Of a stretch of DNA of 6,047 nt, positions 5,150-6,047 are shown piece after piece. The DNA is taken from assembly GCA_011605835.1 (NCBI GenBank), contig JAAOZJ010000111.1, positions 1 to 6,047 on the forward strand, written 5' to 3'. A program made the translations under genes and the position numbers. The stretch is from Thermoproteota archaeon. GTDB taxonomy: Archaea; Thermoproteota; Methanomethylicia; Nezhaarchaeales; WYZ-LMO8. Position 1 is the stretch's first letter, and each line of letters begins with the position of its first letter. The notes below the pieces were generated by a model that saw nothing but the letters and a program-made list of their open reading frames with translations, did not search any database and was not told the DNA's origin.

Positions 5150-5448
5150 GCCTCCTCCCCTAAGACGCCGAGCAATCCACGTCGCTTGAGCTCTTCGACC
5201 TCGTCCTTCGTGTACCTCCAGAGCAGGTCCCCTCTGCCGGGCTGGAAGTCCCAAGGGGCTACCAAGACGAAGTCACCCTCCTTAAACCAAAGCCTCTTCC
5301 TCAACTTACCTGGAATCCTGCACTGCAACACCTTCCCATCGGAGGTCTTGACCTCAGCTCTCTCGTTCCCTAAGAGCTTCGTTATCAGGCCTACTACCTC
5401 CCCTTCGGCTGGAAGCCTCAGCTCTCTCTTCTCCTCCTTCTGCTTCAA
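5146..5448 (-). CDS. eif1a: Translation initiation factor aIF1A (S1/OB fold)
   Basis: This 100-residue protein matches archaeal aIF1A in length and layout. A charged Lys/Glu N-terminus (1-10) precedes the OB-fold entry LPAEGEVVGLITKLLGN. The conserved CRIPGKLRKRLWFKEGDFVLV (43-63) follows, then APWDFQ and GRGDLLWRYTKDEVEEL, the C-terminal helix. It acts in the cytoplasm at the A site of the small subunit, helping assemble the initiation complex with aIF1 and aIF2. The start is TTG at 5448-5446, with no Shine-Dalgarno upstream. A TATA-like sequence about 37 nt before it suggests a leader of roughly 10 nt, though read-through from the NMD3 gene 35 nt upstream is also possible. The stop TAG overlaps the TAA of convergent rio1 within the four bases CTAA (5146-5149). 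Confidence 0.95.
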   Translation of the reverse strand: MKQKEEKRELRLPAEGEVVGLITKLLGNERAEVKTSDGKVLQCRIPGKLRKRLWFKEGDFVLVAPWDFQPGRGDLLWRYTKDEVEELKRRGLLGVLGEEA

Positions 5449-5480
5449 GTTTATCCGAAGTGAGTAGGCTGGGGAGTGAG

Positions 5481-5487
5481 CTATTAA
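5481..5487 (-). promoter_or_regulatory. Candidate TATA box for aIF1A
   Basis: The minus strand reads TTAATAG within TGCTTAATAGC, overlapping the stop codon of the NMD3 gene at 5486-5484. It predicts transcription start near 5459, about 10 nt before the TTG start. If real, aIF1A has its own promoter and does not depend on the upstream gene. Confidence 0.4.
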
Positions 5488-6047
5488 GCATTTCGAGATC
5501 TAAGGAGTATGGTCAGCTTGCGGAGTGGCTTGCCTTTGCTCCTATCCCATCCAGAGTCCTTAAACGACTCCTTCACTTGCACATCGAAATTCTTCTTGAC
5601 TAAGTTAGCTATCTTGCGCGCCGCATCTATCGACGGGAGCTTTATGTCGACCCCTCCGTCAACCTCCTCCCACACAGCGCCCGTTTGCAGGTTGTGAGAG
5701 CCTCCGGACCTCTCGACTATCAACTTATTCACTAGGGACTTTATCCGCTCAAGCTCTCCTTCGTCAAAGCCCCTCAGCTGTATCGTGGCCTCGAACTTCT
5801 TGCCTACCACCTTGAGGCACGTGGGGCATATCGAGAACTGCGGCCTTACGTCCAAGTTTTTCGGAGTACCCCTCACTTTGAGAGGCCGACGGGCATCTTC
5901 GCTGAGGGTCACGGTCGCTACGACTTGTTCACCCGACAAGATCTCGTGAGCCTCTCGAGGCGTGAGCGATATGGACACTTTGAAACCGCAGGACCTCTCG
6001 ACCTCGCTCTTAATGGCATGGTTTATCCTCTCAACGACCGCCTCCTC
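5484..6047 (-). CDS. nmd3: NMD3-family ribosome export/assembly protein, C-terminal part, cut by window edge
   Basis: The minus frame is open from the right edge of the window to a TAG at 5486-5484, giving 187 visible residues. The GTG at 5978 is internal, since 23 further codons upstream are open and similar in character. The recognisable block is FSICPTC (a CxxC knuckle at visible residues 74 and 77) followed by KFEATIQLRG, matching the NMD3 CPxC...EAxxQxR segment. The later GGVDIKLPSIDAARKIANLVKK and VKESFKDSG stretches match the NMD3 'gGidxyfgsxxaAxkia...vkeS' region. The other zinc knuckles expected near the N-terminus lie outside the window. In eukaryotes Nmd3 rides on the 60S subunit as export adaptor; archaea lack a nucleus, so a role in large-subunit maturation or quality control is inferred. 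It lies upstream of aIF1A on the same strand, 35 nt apart, beside rio1 and dim2. Confidence 0.82.
   Translation of the reverse strand, partial: EEAVVERINHAIKSEVERSCGFKVSISLTPREAHEILSGEQVVATVTLSEDARRPLKVRGTPKNLDVRPQFSICPTCLKVVGKKFEATIQLRGFDEGELERIKSLVNKLIVERSGGSHNLQTGAVWEEVDGGVDIKLPSIDAARKIANLVKKNFDVQVKESFKDSGWDRSKGKPLRKLTILLRSRNA

Noticed and set aside
5484..5978. A complete 164-residue gene starting at the GTG at 5978
   Set aside because: The frame stays open for 23 more codons to the window edge with similar coding character, so the GTG is internal and the gene is partial.

Overview
The window looks like a compact chromosomal segment of a (hyper)thermophilic archaeon, most likely of the TACK/Crenarchaeota-like group. 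The evidence is a set of archaeal-type information-processing genes (NMD3, aIF1A, Rio1 kinase, a Dim2-like two-KH protein and archaeal methionyl-tRNA synthetase). A tungsten-type aldehyde:ferredoxin oxidoreductase and a UPF0282 metallo-beta-lactamase-fold protein add to this. Candidate TATA boxes lie roughly 38-50 bp before several starts, most starts are GTG or TTG, AGG/AGA dominate among arginine codons, and genes abut or overlap. The exact lineage cannot be fixed from the sequence alone.

Layout. 1-526 (minus): 5' part of an aldehyde:ferredoxin oxidoreductase, cut by the window edge. 527-705: divergent regulatory region with candidate TATA boxes on both strands and a nested inverted repeat. 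706-1599 (plus): UPF0282 metallo-hydrolase. 1600-1908: gene-poor, hairpin-rich stretch with a 14-bp perfect palindrome and a minus-strand reading frame that resembles a decayed IS200/IS605 tnpB 3' end. 1909-2043 (plus): possible 44-residue small protein. 4312-2047 (minus): a two-gene operon, Dim2-like KH protein followed by methionyl-tRNA synthetase, with overlapping coding ends. 4313-4390: divergent promoter built on one self-complementary TATA box. 4391-5149 (plus): Rio1 kinase. 5448-5146 (minus): aIF1A, convergent with rio1 and sharing stop-codon bases. 6047-5484 (minus): C-terminal part of an NMD3-family protein running off the right edge.

How the genes fit together. The right half is a ribosome biogenesis and translation-initiation neighbourhood. 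NMD3 is tied to the large subunit, Rio1 and Dim2 to late small-subunit maturation, aIF1A to the initiation complex, and MetRS charges the initiator tRNA. The left half is metabolic (AOR) plus an uncharacterised hydrolase. No CRISPR array, tRNA, rRNA or intact mobile element was seen. The least explained part is 1600-2043. The whole window is otherwise ordinary archaeal core genome, and I did not find convincing evidence of a new multi-gene system.
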